Source: Butyricicoccus sp.
GTDB lineage: Bacteria > Bacillota > Clostridia > Oscillospirales > Butyricicoccaceae
Direction: 5' to 3'
DNA length: 33,247 bases
Assembly (NCBI GenBank): GCA_029257685.1
Contig: JARIAV010000270.1
Coordinates: forward strand, 1 to 33,247
Shown: piece by piece, positions 16,191 through 23,764 of the stretch
How positions within the stretch are numbered: position 1 is the first letter of the stretch
Layout: each line of letters starts with the position of its first letter
Position numbers and translations under genes: made by a program
Notes under the pieces: model-generated
What the model saw: only the letters and a program-made list of their open reading frames with translations
The model's database searches: none
Told to the model about the DNA's origin: nothing

Positions 16191-17006
16191 TTAGCGCAGA
16201 ACACCGAGGCAGCTCAGTGCAACACCGAGTACAACGGTGATGAGAACGAGCCAGTAAGTCGTCACGTTCTTTTTCTTGATCAAGTAGTACATCAGCATCG
16301 TGTAGAGTACAGGCAGGAGCGCAGGAGCAACCTTGTCCAGCATTGCCTGAATGTCAACGGTGGACTGCTTCACGCCTTCCTGCATTTCACCTGCGGCGAA
16401 GCTGATCGCAACATTGATCTTAACGAAGGCAGCAGCCAGACCAGCGATAACGGTTACACCGATCATGCCCGCAGCGTCAGAGATCGCACCCATCTGCTCG
16501 CTGAGCTTGTCGATCATGCTGGTACCCAGCTTCATACCATAGTTACCCATGATGAGCTTGAGCAGCAGCAGGACAAAGTTCATGCAGAACAGGAACAGCA
16601 GCGGCGCGATGGAGATGCCATCCATTGCCATGGAAGCAAAGATGGTGGAGAACAGCGGTGCCAGACAGAACTGGGACAGGGAGTCACCGATACCGGCAAG
16701 CGGTCCCATCAGAGCCATCTTGATGCCGCGGATCTCGCTGTAGGACATACCGCGGTCTGCCATTGCAAGGTGGATGGAGGTGATGAACGGGAGCAGGTTC
16801 GGGTTCGTGTTGTAGAACTCGTTGTTGTCCTTGAGCTCCTGAGCCAGACGCTCCGGCTGATCGCCGTACAGCTTCTTGAGGCCCGGGTACATGACCAGAG
16901 AATAACCAAGTCCCTGATAGTTACTGTAGTTGAAACCGTTCTGCAGGAAATATGCACGCAGAGTCGTTTTCAGATAGTCTTTTTTTGTCAGCTTAGATCC
17001 AGTCAT
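16191..17006 (-). CDS. PTS mannose/GAG-family EIID component
   Basis: This is a 271-residue membrane subunit of a mannose-fructose-sorbose family PTS permease. The family signatures are present: a cytoplasmic N-terminal half (YSNYQGLGYSLVMYPGLKKLYGD; NTNPNLLPFITSIHLAMADRG near 70-90), GPLAGIGDSLSQFCLAPL near 110-127, then several hydrophobic segments, with a C-terminal membrane anchor. With EIIC it forms the translocation channel. Its ATG lies inside the end of the EIIC gene (14-base overlap), which points to translational coupling. The sequence is the type seen with ugl genes in streptococcal GAG loci, where the permease imports unsaturated disaccharides. Confidence 0.93.
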   Translation of the reverse strand: MTGSKLTKKDYLKTTLRAYFLQNGFNYSNYQGLGYSLVMYPGLKKLYGDQPERLAQELKDNNEFYNTNPNLLPFITSIHLAMADRGMSYSEIRGIKMALMGPLAGIGDSLSQFCLAPLFSTIFASMAMDGISIAPLLFLFCMNFVLLLLKLIMGNYGMKLGTSMIDKLSEQMGAISDAAGMIGVTVIAGLAAAFVKINVAISFAAGEMQEGVKQSTVDIQAMLDKVAPALLPVLYTMLMYYLIKKKNVTTYWLVLITVVLGVALSCLGVLR

Positions 17007-17781
17007 CGTGTTCTACCTCCTGCGGGCCTGCGGCAGCAGCTACTGCAGCATTGGAAGATTCGTTATAGTGCTTGATTGCGAATACTGCACCAACCAGTGC
17101 GATACCGATGATCGGCATGGAGAAATAAGCGGCGCAAATGTATCCGAGCAGTGCAAAAGGAATGAATTCCTTCTTGAGCATAACGCTCATGATCATTGCA
17201 AAGCCGATCGCAGGCAGCATACCACCGGCAACGGACAGACCGCTCAGCAGCCAGGACGGGATCATCTCTACCAGCTTGCTCAGGGTCTCCATGCTGAAGG
17301 CGCCGAGGAAGCCGAGTGCGAAACCACAGACAGCGAACAGGATCACAGTCATGTTAGAGGTACGCAGGAACTTGCCGAACTGCTTCTTTTCCAGTGCGTG
17401 TGCAGCGCTTTCCGGAGCACCTGCACGAACGGTATAGATCGCGGTCTGCAGGAACTGGATCGCAACTGCGAACGGGATGGAGATCGGCAGAGCGCTCTCC
17501 GGGGTCACAGAGGACATGGTGATCGCCATCAGGGTGCCGATGATACCAGGTCCGATCGGGTTCGGAGGAACGGTGCCGCCTGCACCAACGCCGAAGCCCA
17601 TGAATGCGAGCTCGCCGATCGCGCCGCACTGCAGAGCGGTCGGGATGTCACCTAAGATGACGCCAACGCCGAAGCTCAATACGATACATCTGTTTGTGTA
17701 GATGCCCCACAACATACCAGCATAACAGAATGCCGTCCAAAGACCAATGAGGATGGATTGGACAAGAGTGATTTCCACCAT
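16993..17781 (-). CDS. PTS mannose/GAG-family EIIC component
   Basis: This is a 262-residue polytopic membrane protein, the EIIC (sorbose/AgaW type) of the permease. The opening LVQSILIGLWTAFCYAGMLWGIYTNRCIVLSFGVGVILGD and the GGTVPPNPIGPGIIGTLMAIT segment near 68-88 are family marks. About seven membrane segments are visible. It is preceded by EIIB after a 50-base gap and overlaps EIID. The soluble C-terminal tail (EVEHDDWI) is encoded by bases that also start EIID. Residues specifying the sugar are not readable from sequence alone. Confidence 0.93.
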   Translation of the reverse strand: MVEITLVQSILIGLWTAFCYAGMLWGIYTNRCIVLSFGVGVILGDIPTALQCGAIGELAFMGFGVGAGGTVPPNPIGPGIIGTLMAITMSSVTPESALPISIPFAVAIQFLQTAIYTVRAGAPESAAHALEKKQFGKFLRTSNMTVILFAVCGFALGFLGAFSMETLSKLVEMIPSWLLSGLSVAGGMLPAIGFAMIMSVMLKKEFIPFALLGYICAAYFSMPIIGIALVGAVFAIKHYNESSNAAVAAAAGPQEVEHDDWI

Positions 17782-17831
17782 ACTTCACTTTCCTTTCTAA
17801 ACCAAAGGTGTTTCTTATTCTATTTTTACCC

Positions 17832-18323
17832 TTACAGATAATCCTTGATATTGACCTCAACACTGCCGTCAACACCGCTTGGGGTAGTCTGAGTATCAAA
17901 TTCAATGCCATGCTTTTCGATCATCTCACGCAGAGCGGCTTTGTCATCCGCGCCGAGGAAGATGGAACGGGTCACCTTTTCCTTGCCCTCTGCATTGTGG
18001 ATGTTGCCGATGTTGATCTTCTTGATCGGTACGTTGCCTGCAACCAGACGGAGTGCATCTGCGCAGTCCTTGACGATGATGAAGATGGTCTGTGCCGGAT
18101 TTGCCTTGTGGATGATATCGATGACCTTCTGCACCGGATAGAAGCGCATTGCAACTTCCTTCGGGATACCGGTCTTCATCAGGGTCTGTGCCATGCTGTC
18201 CTCAGCGGCTGCATCGTTTGCAACGATAACAGTGTTTGCGCCGAGGGACTTGATCCACAGCTGTCCCTGTCCATGAACCAGACGCTCATCGATACGGGTC
18301 ATCATAATGTTGGGTGTGCTCAT
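17832..18323 (-). CDS. PTS mannose/GAG-family EIIB component
   Basis: This 163-residue cytoplasmic phosphocarrier passes phosphate from EIIA to the incoming sugar. The active histidine is His17 in RIDERLVHGQGQLW, the standard EIIB-Man motif. The rest follows the family (ANDAAAEDSMAQTLMK; PKKINIGNIHNAEGKEKVTRSIFL-like block). It sits 36 bases downstream of ugl on the minus strand and precedes EIIC. No EIIA gene is present in this operon or elsewhere in the window, so EIIA must come from another locus. The start at 18323 has GAGAGG upstream. Confidence 0.93.
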   Translation of the reverse strand: MSTPNIMMTRIDERLVHGQGQLWIKSLGANTVIVANDAAAEDSMAQTLMKTGIPKEVAMRFYPVQKVIDIIHKANPAQTIFIIVKDCADALRLVAGNVPIKKINIGNIHNAEGKEKVTRSIFLGADDKAALREMIEKHGIEFDTQTTPSGVDGSVEVNIKDYL

Positions 18324-18359
18324 AATAAACCTCTCACTTTCTTATATTTAAAGTTTTTA

Positions 18360-19550
18360 TTACCAGTAAGGATTCCAGTCCTTGATGTAACGCAGGAGTG
18401 CTTCCATGTAGAAGTAGTCGCCCCAGATGTTGCCTTCATCAACGCCCTTGCCGGAATGCCAGCTGTATACACCGTGGTAGAGGATCGGTGCGCCTGGGGT
18501 AACGGTCTCACTTGTATAGTTTTTCATGAGCGAACGAAGCATATTGGATGCTGCGCCCAGATAGGTCTCGCGGTCTGCAAAGTCCTCCGGCACATGGCGA
18601 TCCATTTCAAGGATGCCGCAAACTGCGATCGCAGCGGCGCTGGAGTCACGGGACTGGTTGTCCTTATCTGTGAAGATGAGATCCCAGTAGCATACGTTGT
18701 CTTCGGGCAGACGGTTGAGGAAGTAGTTGAGCATGCCGCGGTACAGCTCGGCGTACTCGGTCTGATGGGTGTATCTGACGTTGAGCGGGATGCCGTAGAT
18801 TCCCCAAGCCTGACCGCGTGCCCATGCACTGTCATCGGTGTAGCCCTGACGGGTCGCACCGTGATCGGGGCCGCCGGTCTCCGGATTCATATAGAAGGTG
18901 TGGAATGCGCTTGCGTCATCACGGATGACATACTTGCAGCTGGTCTCAAAGTGCTTCTGTGCGATCTCGGCATAGTGCGGGTCGCCGGAGACCGAAGTTG
19001 CCCAGTAGAGCAGCGGAATGTTGAGCATGCAATCAATAATGAAGCGATAATGTTCCTTGCTGTTGAACGGGCCCCATGCCTGAAGGAACTCGCCCTTTTC
19101 CTGCCAGCGGGTGAGCAGCTTATCTGCTGCAAGCAGGCCGGCACGCTTTGCCTTTTCGCTTCCGGTGAGCTTATAACCGCTGACACAGGACAGGGAGTAC
19201 AGGAAGCCCAGGTCGTGGTGATCGAGCTCGATCTTGTTTTCAACACGGTGCAGGAAGCTGTCTACATTGCGCTCAGCCAGCGCACGGAACTTTTCGTCCT
19301 TGGTGTACTCGTAGCACAGCCACAGCATACCGGTCCAGAAGCCGTCGGTCCATTCGATATTCTCGATGATTGGATACTTGAGCTCCTTGGTAGCCGGCCA
19401 CGGGAACTTATCCTGGAAGTATTCCATGTTCGCCTCGACCTGCTTGATGCACTGTTCAAAAGCGGCAGCAGCCTCTTCTTTGGTAATGCGTGGTGTTTCG
19501 AGGAATTCCTTGCGCTTGGCGAGGTCTTCGATATTCACCGTTCTAATCAT
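18360..19550 (-). CDS. ugl: Unsaturated glucuronyl hydrolase (GH88)
   Basis: This 396-residue cytoplasmic enzyme hydrolyses unsaturated uronic acid from the non-reducing end of disaccharides made by GAG lyases. The fold is an alpha6/alpha6 barrel. Putative catalytic Asp113 (DHHDLGFLYS) and Asp173 (FIIDCMLNIPLLYWA) correspond to Asp115 and Asp175 of the Streptococcus agalactiae enzyme at a constant offset of two. Arg234, Ser363, Ser366 and Lys368 (in YSWHSGKGVDEG) sit at the same offset from Arg236, Ser365, Ser368 and Lys370, recalled as its sulfate-recognition residues. QGYTDDSAWARGQAWGIYG is the family core. The start at 19550 has AAGGTGAT upstream; longer frames run into the promoter. It is the first gene of the minus-strand operon ugl-EIIB-EIIC-EIID-lyase. 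Confidence 0.95.
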   Translation of the reverse strand: MIRTVNIEDLAKRKEFLETPRITKEEAAAAFEQCIKQVEANMEYFQDKFPWPATKELKYPIIENIEWTDGFWTGMLWLCYEYTKDEKFRALAERNVDSFLHRVENKIELDHHDLGFLYSLSCVSGYKLTGSEKAKRAGLLAADKLLTRWQEKGEFLQAWGPFNSKEHYRFIIDCMLNIPLLYWATSVSGDPHYAEIAQKHFETSCKYVIRDDASAFHTFYMNPETGGPDHGATRQGYTDDSAWARGQAWGIYGIPLNVRYTHQTEYAELYRGMLNYFLNRLPEDNVCYWDLIFTDKDNQSRDSSAAAIAVCGILEMDRHVPEDFADRETYLGAASNMLRSLMKNYTSETVTPGAPILYHGVYSWHSGKGVDEGNIWGDYFYMEALLRYIKDWNPYW

Positions 19551-19614
19551 AGTATCACCTTTTTTCTTGAAGGATTGGGAATGACTTGACGGGGCCGGAT
19601 CGGGGCCTCGAAAA

Positions 19615-19628
19615 GTAAACCGATTTAC
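19615..19628. promoter_or_regulatory. LacI-type operator O1 (ugl operon)
   Basis: GTAAACCGATTTAC is a near-perfect palindrome. It lies shortly downstream of the ugl -10, in the early transcribed leader. Confidence 0.75.
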
Positions 19629-19640
19629 CAGATGAGCATA

Positions 19641-19669
19641 ATTATAGAGGATTGCTGTTTTTTTGTCAA
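19641..19669 (-). promoter_or_regulatory. Consensus promoter of the ugl-PTS-lyase operon
   Basis: On the minus strand TTGACA (19664-19669), a 17-bp spacer and TATAAT (19641-19646) are both perfect matches. A strong promoter held by a repressor fits operator O1 just downstream. Confidence 0.9.
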
Positions 19670-19698
19670 TTGTTACTATTGCCAAAAGATTAATGTAA

Positions 19699-19777
19699 AA
19701 ATTTGTGCAATAATTTTATTTTCCCTCGAAAAACGCAAAATTTCAGAGAAAAAAGAAATTTGTGCAATATTTTTATT
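19699..19777. repeat. 22-bp direct repeat between divergent GAG promoters
   Basis: AAATTTGTGCAATAATTTTA at 19699 recurs as AAATTTGTGCAATATTTTTA at 19756 (22-bp units, one mismatch, 57 bases apart). The repeats lie between the two divergent promoters. They may be sites for a second regulator; no known consensus is claimed. Confidence 0.6.
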
Positions 19778-19804
19778 GACAAAACCGGTTTACTAAATTA
19801 TACT
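19776..19804 (+). promoter_or_regulatory. Promoter of the aldolase-like/dhuD/dhuI operon
   Basis: TTGACA (19776-19781), a 17-bp spacer and TATACT (19799-19804). Operator O2 occupies the spacer and O3 begins at the expected start point. Confidence 0.88.
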
Positions 19805-19823
19805 TTGGGTGAACCGATTTACT
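19780..19823. promoter_or_regulatory. LacI-type operators O2 and O3
   Basis: O2 (19780-19793, AAAACCGGTTTAC core) lies between -35 and -10. O3 (19810-19823, TGAACCGATTTACT) covers the start point. Their centres are about 29 bases apart, so two dimers could bind one face of the DNA. Confidence 0.75.
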
Positions 19824-19878
19824 AAGACGCATTTGAGTCATTGCAAATGGATAGATCAAAAGAAAGAAGAGATAGTTA

Positions 19879-20853
19879 ATGGATGCGTTGATCTCGAAAA
19901 TTTCCGGTATCGGAATGATACCGGCCGTATCGATCACCGAGCCGCAGGATGCTGCACCGCTCGCGCAGGCACTTTTCAAAGCGGATCTTGCAGCGATGCT
20001 TTGTATGGGAGAGACCGCTCAGGATGCGATCGCACAGATCTGTGCGGCATGTCCGGAGATGGCAGTCGGCGCTGCCGGCGTCAGAGATGCTGCTGAGGCA
20101 GAAAAGCTTGTCTCCGCAGGCGCAAAATGGATCATGACCCACGGCTTGCAGGAGGAAGTGATCCGCTGGTGCAAGGCACATGAGGTGGTTGTCATTCCGG
20201 GTGTTTCGACGGCAACAGAGATCGAAACTGCACTTTCTTATGGGGTCGACTGCCTGAACTTCTTCCCGGCTGAGATAAGCGGCGGTGCACAGGCACTGGA
20301 TCTGTTCCGTGCAGCTTATCCGGAGGTACGCTTCGTTGTTTCGGGTGGGATCTGTGCAGACAACCTGCATGCATATCTTTCACAGCCCAACGTTCTGGCT
20401 GCCATCGGAAACTTTATGCTGCCGGAAGAAGCACTGACTCAGAAAGACTGGGACAAGATCACAGAGGCCGGCGTACAGGCCGTGCGCGATATGCTGGGAT
20501 ATGAGCTGATCCACCTTGGGGTCAATCAGGACTCCTGTGAGGAAGCTTTGCAGACGGCCCAGACACTTTGCACACTCTTTGGCTTCCAGTATTATAAGAA
20601 GCCGAAGTCACACTTTGCCGGCAAGGGCTTTGAGATCCTCAATGCGCCCGGCCGAGGCCGCAATGGTCATATCGGCATTTATACGCCATATCCGGAAAAG
20701 GCGATGTATTATCTGGAAAAGAAGGGGATTCACTTCGTAGAATCCAGCATTACACGCAATAAAAAGACAAAACTCGTGAATTTTGTCTATCTGGATATCG
20801 AGATCGCAGGATTTGGCGTACACCTCATCAATCCTGATGTAAAAATGAAATAA
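19879..20853 (+). CDS. KDPG/KHG-aldolase-like protein lacking the Schiff-base lysine, fused to a VOC-like domain
   Basis: This is a 324-residue protein. Residues 1-~205 follow the KDPG/2-keto-4-hydroxyglutarate aldolase barrel (IPGVSTATEIETALSYGVD, FFPAEISGGAQALDLFRAAYP, VVSGGICADNLHAYL, NVLAAIGNFML). The family's Schiff-base lysine in KFFPAE is Asn127 here (codon AAC at 20257-20259). The motif GAGTV reads GAAGV, the SPG loop reads THG, and the early general-base Glu is not evident. Residues ~212-318 look like a single vicinal-oxygen-chelate (glyoxalase-like) module (ELIHLGVNQDSCEEALQTA; RNGHIGIYTPYPEKAMYYLEKKGIHFVE). It opens the operon with dhuD and dhuI, where a KDPG aldolase would be expected. 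Whether it is an aldolase by another mechanism, a binding protein or a new enzyme is unknown. Confidence 0.75.
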   Translation: MDALISKISGIGMIPAVSITEPQDAAPLAQALFKADLAAMLCMGETAQDAIAQICAACPEMAVGAAGVRDAAEAEKLVSAGAKWIMTHGLQEEVIRWCKAHEVVVIPGVSTATEIETALSYGVDCLNFFPAEISGGAQALDLFRAAYPEVRFVVSGGICADNLHAYLSQPNVLAAIGNFMLPEEALTQKDWDKITEAGVQAVRDMLGYELIHLGVNQDSCEEALQTAQTLCTLFGFQYYKKPKSHFAGKGFEILNAPGRGRNGHIGIYTPYPEKAMYYLEKKGIHFVESSITRNKKTKLVNFVYLDIEIAGFGVHLINPDVKMK

Positions 20854-20903
20854 ATTCATTTTGAACAACATAACAAATGATCTGAAAGGAACGTGAACAA
20901 ACA

Positions 20904-21707
20904 ATGTTTGATATGGAAAAGTTTTCCCTGAACGGTAAGATCGCACTCATCACGGGCGCATCCTACGGCATTGGCTTTGCAATCGCGACTGCATACGCAA
21001 AGGCAGGCGCTACGATCGTATTCAACGATATCAATGAAGAACTCGTTGCAAAGGGTATGGCTGCTTATGAGGCAGAGGGCATCAAGGCACATGGTTATGT
21101 ATGCGATGTTACCAACGAGGACGCAGTAAACGAACTGATCGCAAAGGTCGAGAAGGAAGTTGGCGTGATCGACGTTCTGGTAAACAATGCAGGTATCATC
21201 AAGCGTACGCCGATGCTGGAGATGAGCGCAAAGGATTTCCGTCAGGTCATCGATATCGACCTCAATGGTCCGTTCATCATGTCCAAGGCTGTTCTGCCGA
21301 GCATGATCAAGAAGGGTCATGGTAAGATCATCAACATCTGCTCCATGATGTCTGAGCTGGGCCGTGAGACCGTAAGTGCTTATGCAGCTGCAAAGGGCGG
21401 CCTCAAGATGCTGACCCGCAACATCTGCAGTGAGTTCGGCAGCCACAATATCCAGTGTAACGGCATTGGACCGGGCTACATCGCAACTCCGCAGACCGCT
21501 CCGCTGCGTGAGATCCAGCCGGACGGCTCTCGTCATCCGTTCGATCAGTTCATCATTGCAAAGACACCGGCTGCACGCTGGGGCGATCCGGAAGACCTCA
21601 TGGGTCCGGCAGTATTCCTTGCAAGTGATGCAAGTGACTTTGTAAATGGCCATGTACTGTATGTAGATGGCGGTATCCTCGCATATATCGGCAAGCAGCC
21701 GGAGTAA
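20904..21707 (+). CDS. dhuD: SDR-family 2-keto-3-deoxygluconate dehydrogenase (DhuD/IdnO-like)
   Basis: This is a 267-residue short-chain dehydrogenase. The Rossmann motif is TGASYGIG (17-24), NNAG is at 94-97, and the catalytic residues are Ser147, Tyr160 and Lys164 (SAYAAAKGG), with Asn121. In streptococcal GAG loci, DhuD reduces 2,5-diketo-3-deoxygluconate to 2-keto-3-deoxygluconate. The close relatives are also annotated gluconate 5-dehydrogenase. Position between the aldolase-like gene and the RpiB-type isomerase, and beside ugl, supports the DhuD role over gluconate metabolism. The ATG at 20904 has AAAGGAA about 12 bases upstream; Met4 is a less likely alternative start. Confidence 0.88.
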   Translation: MFDMEKFSLNGKIALITGASYGIGFAIATAYAKAGATIVFNDINEELVAKGMAAYEAEGIKAHGYVCDVTNEDAVNELIAKVEKEVGVIDVLVNNAGIIKRTPMLEMSAKDFRQVIDIDLNGPFIMSKAVLPSMIKKGHGKIINICSMMSELGRETVSAYAAAKGGLKMLTRNICSEFGSHNIQCNGIGPGYIATPQTAPLREIQPDGSRHPFDQFIIAKTPAARWGDPEDLMGPAVFLASDASDFVNGHVLYVDGGILAYIGKQPE

Positions 21708-21729
21708 GCAAAGGAAGGAAGTACATAAC

Positions 21730-22362
21730 ATGAAAATCGCATTGATCAACGAGAATTCTCAGGCAGCAAAGAACGCACAGATCTATGAAGTCCTGAAGGA
21801 AGAAGCAGAAAAGGCAGGCCATACCGTATTCAACTATGGTATGTATGCAGCAGACGACGAGACACAGCTGACCTATGTAAAGAATGGTCTTCTGGCAAGC
21901 ATCCTGCTTTCCAGCGGCGCAGTTGATTTTGTAATCACCGGCTGTGGCACTGGTCAAGGTGCAATGCTCGCATGCAACTCTTTCCCGAATGTACTGTGCG
22001 GCCATATCACCAATGGTCTGGACGCTTACCTGTTCGGTCAGGTAAATGATGGCAACTGCATTGCAATGCCGTTTGCACAGGGCTTTGGCTGGGGCGCAGA
22101 GATCAATCTGCGTGATACCTTTGCAAAGCTGTTCTCCGAGCCGTTCGGCGGCGGATATCCGAAGGAGAGAAGAGAGCCTGAGCAGAGAAACAAGAAGATC
22201 CTCGATCAGGTCAAGCTCGTTACCTATAAGCCGATCATGCAGGTCCTCAAGGAGATCGATCAGGAGTTCCTGAAGGAGACCATCTCTGGCAAGCACTTTG
22301 CAGAGTATTTCTATGCAAACTGCCAGAACGATGAGATCGCAAACTATCTTAAGTCTCTCTAA
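21730..22362 (+). CDS. dhuI: RpiB/LacAB-family isomerase (DhuI-like)
   Basis: This is a 210-residue sugar-phosphate isomerase-fold protein (RpiB/LacA/LacB). The motif TGCGTGQGAMLACN (70-83, Cys72) is the family's active-site loop. The opening KIALINENSQAAKNAQIYEVLKEEAEKAGH and the GMYAADDETQLTYVKNGLLAS segment resemble the streptococcal isomerase DhuI as I recall it. That enzyme converts 4-deoxy-L-threo-5-hexosulose-uronate to 2,5-diketo-3-deoxygluconate (the job of KduI elsewhere). It comes 22 bases after dhuD. The ATG at 21730 has GGAAGGAAG upstream. A terminator follows and closes the operon. Confidence 0.88.
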   Translation: MKIALINENSQAAKNAQIYEVLKEEAEKAGHTVFNYGMYAADDETQLTYVKNGLLASILLSSGAVDFVITGCGTGQGAMLACNSFPNVLCGHITNGLDAYLFGQVNDGNCIAMPFAQGFGWGAEINLRDTFAKLFSEPFGGGYPKERREPEQRNKKILDQVKLVTYKPIMQVLKEIDQEFLKETISGKHFAEYFYANCQNDEIANYLKSL

Positions 22363-22393
22363 TTGATACGCGATCAATATAGATAGAAAGCAA

Positions 22394-22424
22394 AAAAGGC
22401 AGTCTCACTGGGGGACTGCCTTTT
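22394..22424 (+). terminator. Terminator of the aldolase-like/dhuD/dhuI operon
   Basis: AAAAGGCAGTC (22394-22404) pairs with GACTGCCTTTT (22414-22424) and ends in a T-run. Confidence 0.93.
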
Positions 22425-22436
22425 CTGTTGTGAAAA

Positions 22437-22880
22437 GAGGGAGCGTTTTGGAACGTCCGCAGGGTTTTCTTTTTGGATCAAAGATTTGCGTTGAGAAATA
22501 AGAAAAGAAAGATTTTTTTGGGGGGATCCGTTTGGTTTTCCTTTCTGCGAAAAGGATTTGCTTCAAAGCAAAGAGCCTTGCCGAAATAGAAATTGACCCA
22601 GTGGGTCGATTTCCGGCGAGGCTGTGGTCGACCCCGTCGACCAAGTCATGAAATCGATTCGGTTTTCCTTTCTGCTAAAAAGATTTGCTTCAAAGCAAAG
22701 GGAAACGTGTCGCGGCCGCGCGACGGCGGCATAAGGGCTATAACCTTACGGTTCTTGCCCTTATGAATCCCACACTCCCTTCCATCAGATAGACAATGGC
22801 AATGCCCCAAGGAGTGTGAATGTATGACCTCCGCCACAAGGCGGGTTTTATCGAGCCCTTTTTGGTGCTTGGTGTTTCTG
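22437..22880 (+). repeat. Composite interspersed repeat, copy A
   Basis: Order on the plus strand: two ~65-bp palindromic units (about 22451-22575); two inserted palindromes (22574-22643); one more unit (22651-22706); the GC-rich box (22707-22730, contains NotI site GCGGCCGC); the covarying hairpin (22730-22765); and one 45-bp module (22804-22849). No protein gene is supported: frames here have no ribosome sites and translate the palindromes. Confidence 0.8.
22730..22765 (-). ncRNA. Covarying GNRA hairpin, copy A
   Basis: The outer stem is CATAAGGGC/GCCCTTATG (9 bp) and the inner stem AACC/GGTT. The loop is TTAC on plus, hence GTAA (GNRA) on the minus strand. Compare the copies at 23402-23437 and 32817-32856. 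Confidence 0.6.
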
Positions 22881-23160
22881 CAATTATAAAACCTGTTTCT
22901 GCGTTATGTCGCAAACAGGACTGGAAACCTTCTTTGCATTTCAGCAGGAAGGTTTTCATTGTATTATAGGATCTGCCGCGTTGCCGCATCCGGAACGAGC
23001 CGACCAGTGTGCGCACTGGTCGGACTGTTCCAATGCTGCGGATTGTTTCTGCTGGCGGTCAGTGCTCGAACGTCCATTGCTCTTTCTTTGGGTGCTGAAC
23101 AGCGTTCACGCGAGCGTTCATGGAGGGGCTGGTCAGGGAAGTGGTGTGCTTGCTTTGCTG
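22881..23160. other. Gene-free centre between inverted repeat copies A and B
   Basis: This holds three hairpins: 22892-22919 (CCTGTTT with AACAGG), 22922-22959 (GGAAACCTTC with GAAGGTTTTC) and 23001-23022 (GACCAGTG with CACTGGTC). A ~135-base tract, 23011-23148, recurs inverted at 33113-33247. No coding region is supported. Confidence 0.6.
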
Positions 23161-23172
23161 ATTACCTGTAAA

Positions 23173-23229
23173 AGACGCGCACCGCACCAATAGACGTGCA
23201 CCGCACCAATAGACGCGCACCGCACCAAT
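23173..23229. repeat. Three tandem copies of a 19-bp repeat
   Basis: AGACGYGCACCGCACCAAT occurs at 23173, 23192 and 23211 with one variable base and no spacers. Copy C contains one related GGTGCGGTGC near 33035-33045. Confidence 0.9.
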
Positions 23230-23401
23230 TTGTCAAAAGGCTGAAGAAGACCCGCCCTGCGGCGGAGTTCATACATTCACACCCTTGGGGCAAGACGCGG
23301 AAGCAATCCGACCTGCTGAAACCCCGCCCGTGGCGGAGTTCATACTTTCACACCCTTTCGGCGGCACCAAGGTCAACCGGATGGAGAGGGAGTGTGGGAT
23401 T

Positions 23402-23437
23402 CACAAGGGCAAGAACCGCAAGGTTCTACCCCTTGTG
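23402..23437 (+). ncRNA. Covarying GNRA hairpin, copy B
   Basis: On plus, the outer stem CACAAGGG pairs with CCCTTGTG and the inner stem AGAACC with GGTTCT (6 bp), with a GCAA tetraloop. Pairs changed relative to copies A and C are compensated. Confidence 0.6.
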
Positions 23438-23764
23438 CCGCCGTCGCGCGGCCGCGACACGTTTCCCTGCTTCTCGAAGCAAACCATTTTGCAGAAATGA
23501 AACTACTATCGCCGTTCCAAAAACCTTTCCGTTTGCTTTGCAGCAAATCTTTTTAGCAGAAAGGAAACCCCAACGGACGTTCCAAAAACCTTTCCGTTTG
23601 CTTTGCAGCAAATCTTTCTTAGCAGAAAAGAAAATCTTACGGATATTCTAAAAAAGTTCCCCTTTGCTTTGAAACAAACTCATTCAGGATAAATGAAAAC
23701 CCAACAGATTTTCAAAAAATAGAATTGTTTGCTTGGAATCAACCCTTTTCAAGGGAAAATTTTC

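Noticed and set aside
17808-19589. Open frame of 593 codons on plus across EIIB and ugl
   Set aside because: Antisense shadow of two well-supported genes with conserved active-site residues.
23173-23229. Possible CRISPR array
   Set aside because: The 19-bp repeats are directly adjacent with no spacers and there are no cas genes in the window.
23196-23651. Arg/Pro-rich open frames inside the repeat region (also at 22738-23016 and 32777-33046)
   Set aside because: They translate palindromic repeats, lack ribosome sites, and the same DNA is open on both strands; conservation is at stem level instead.
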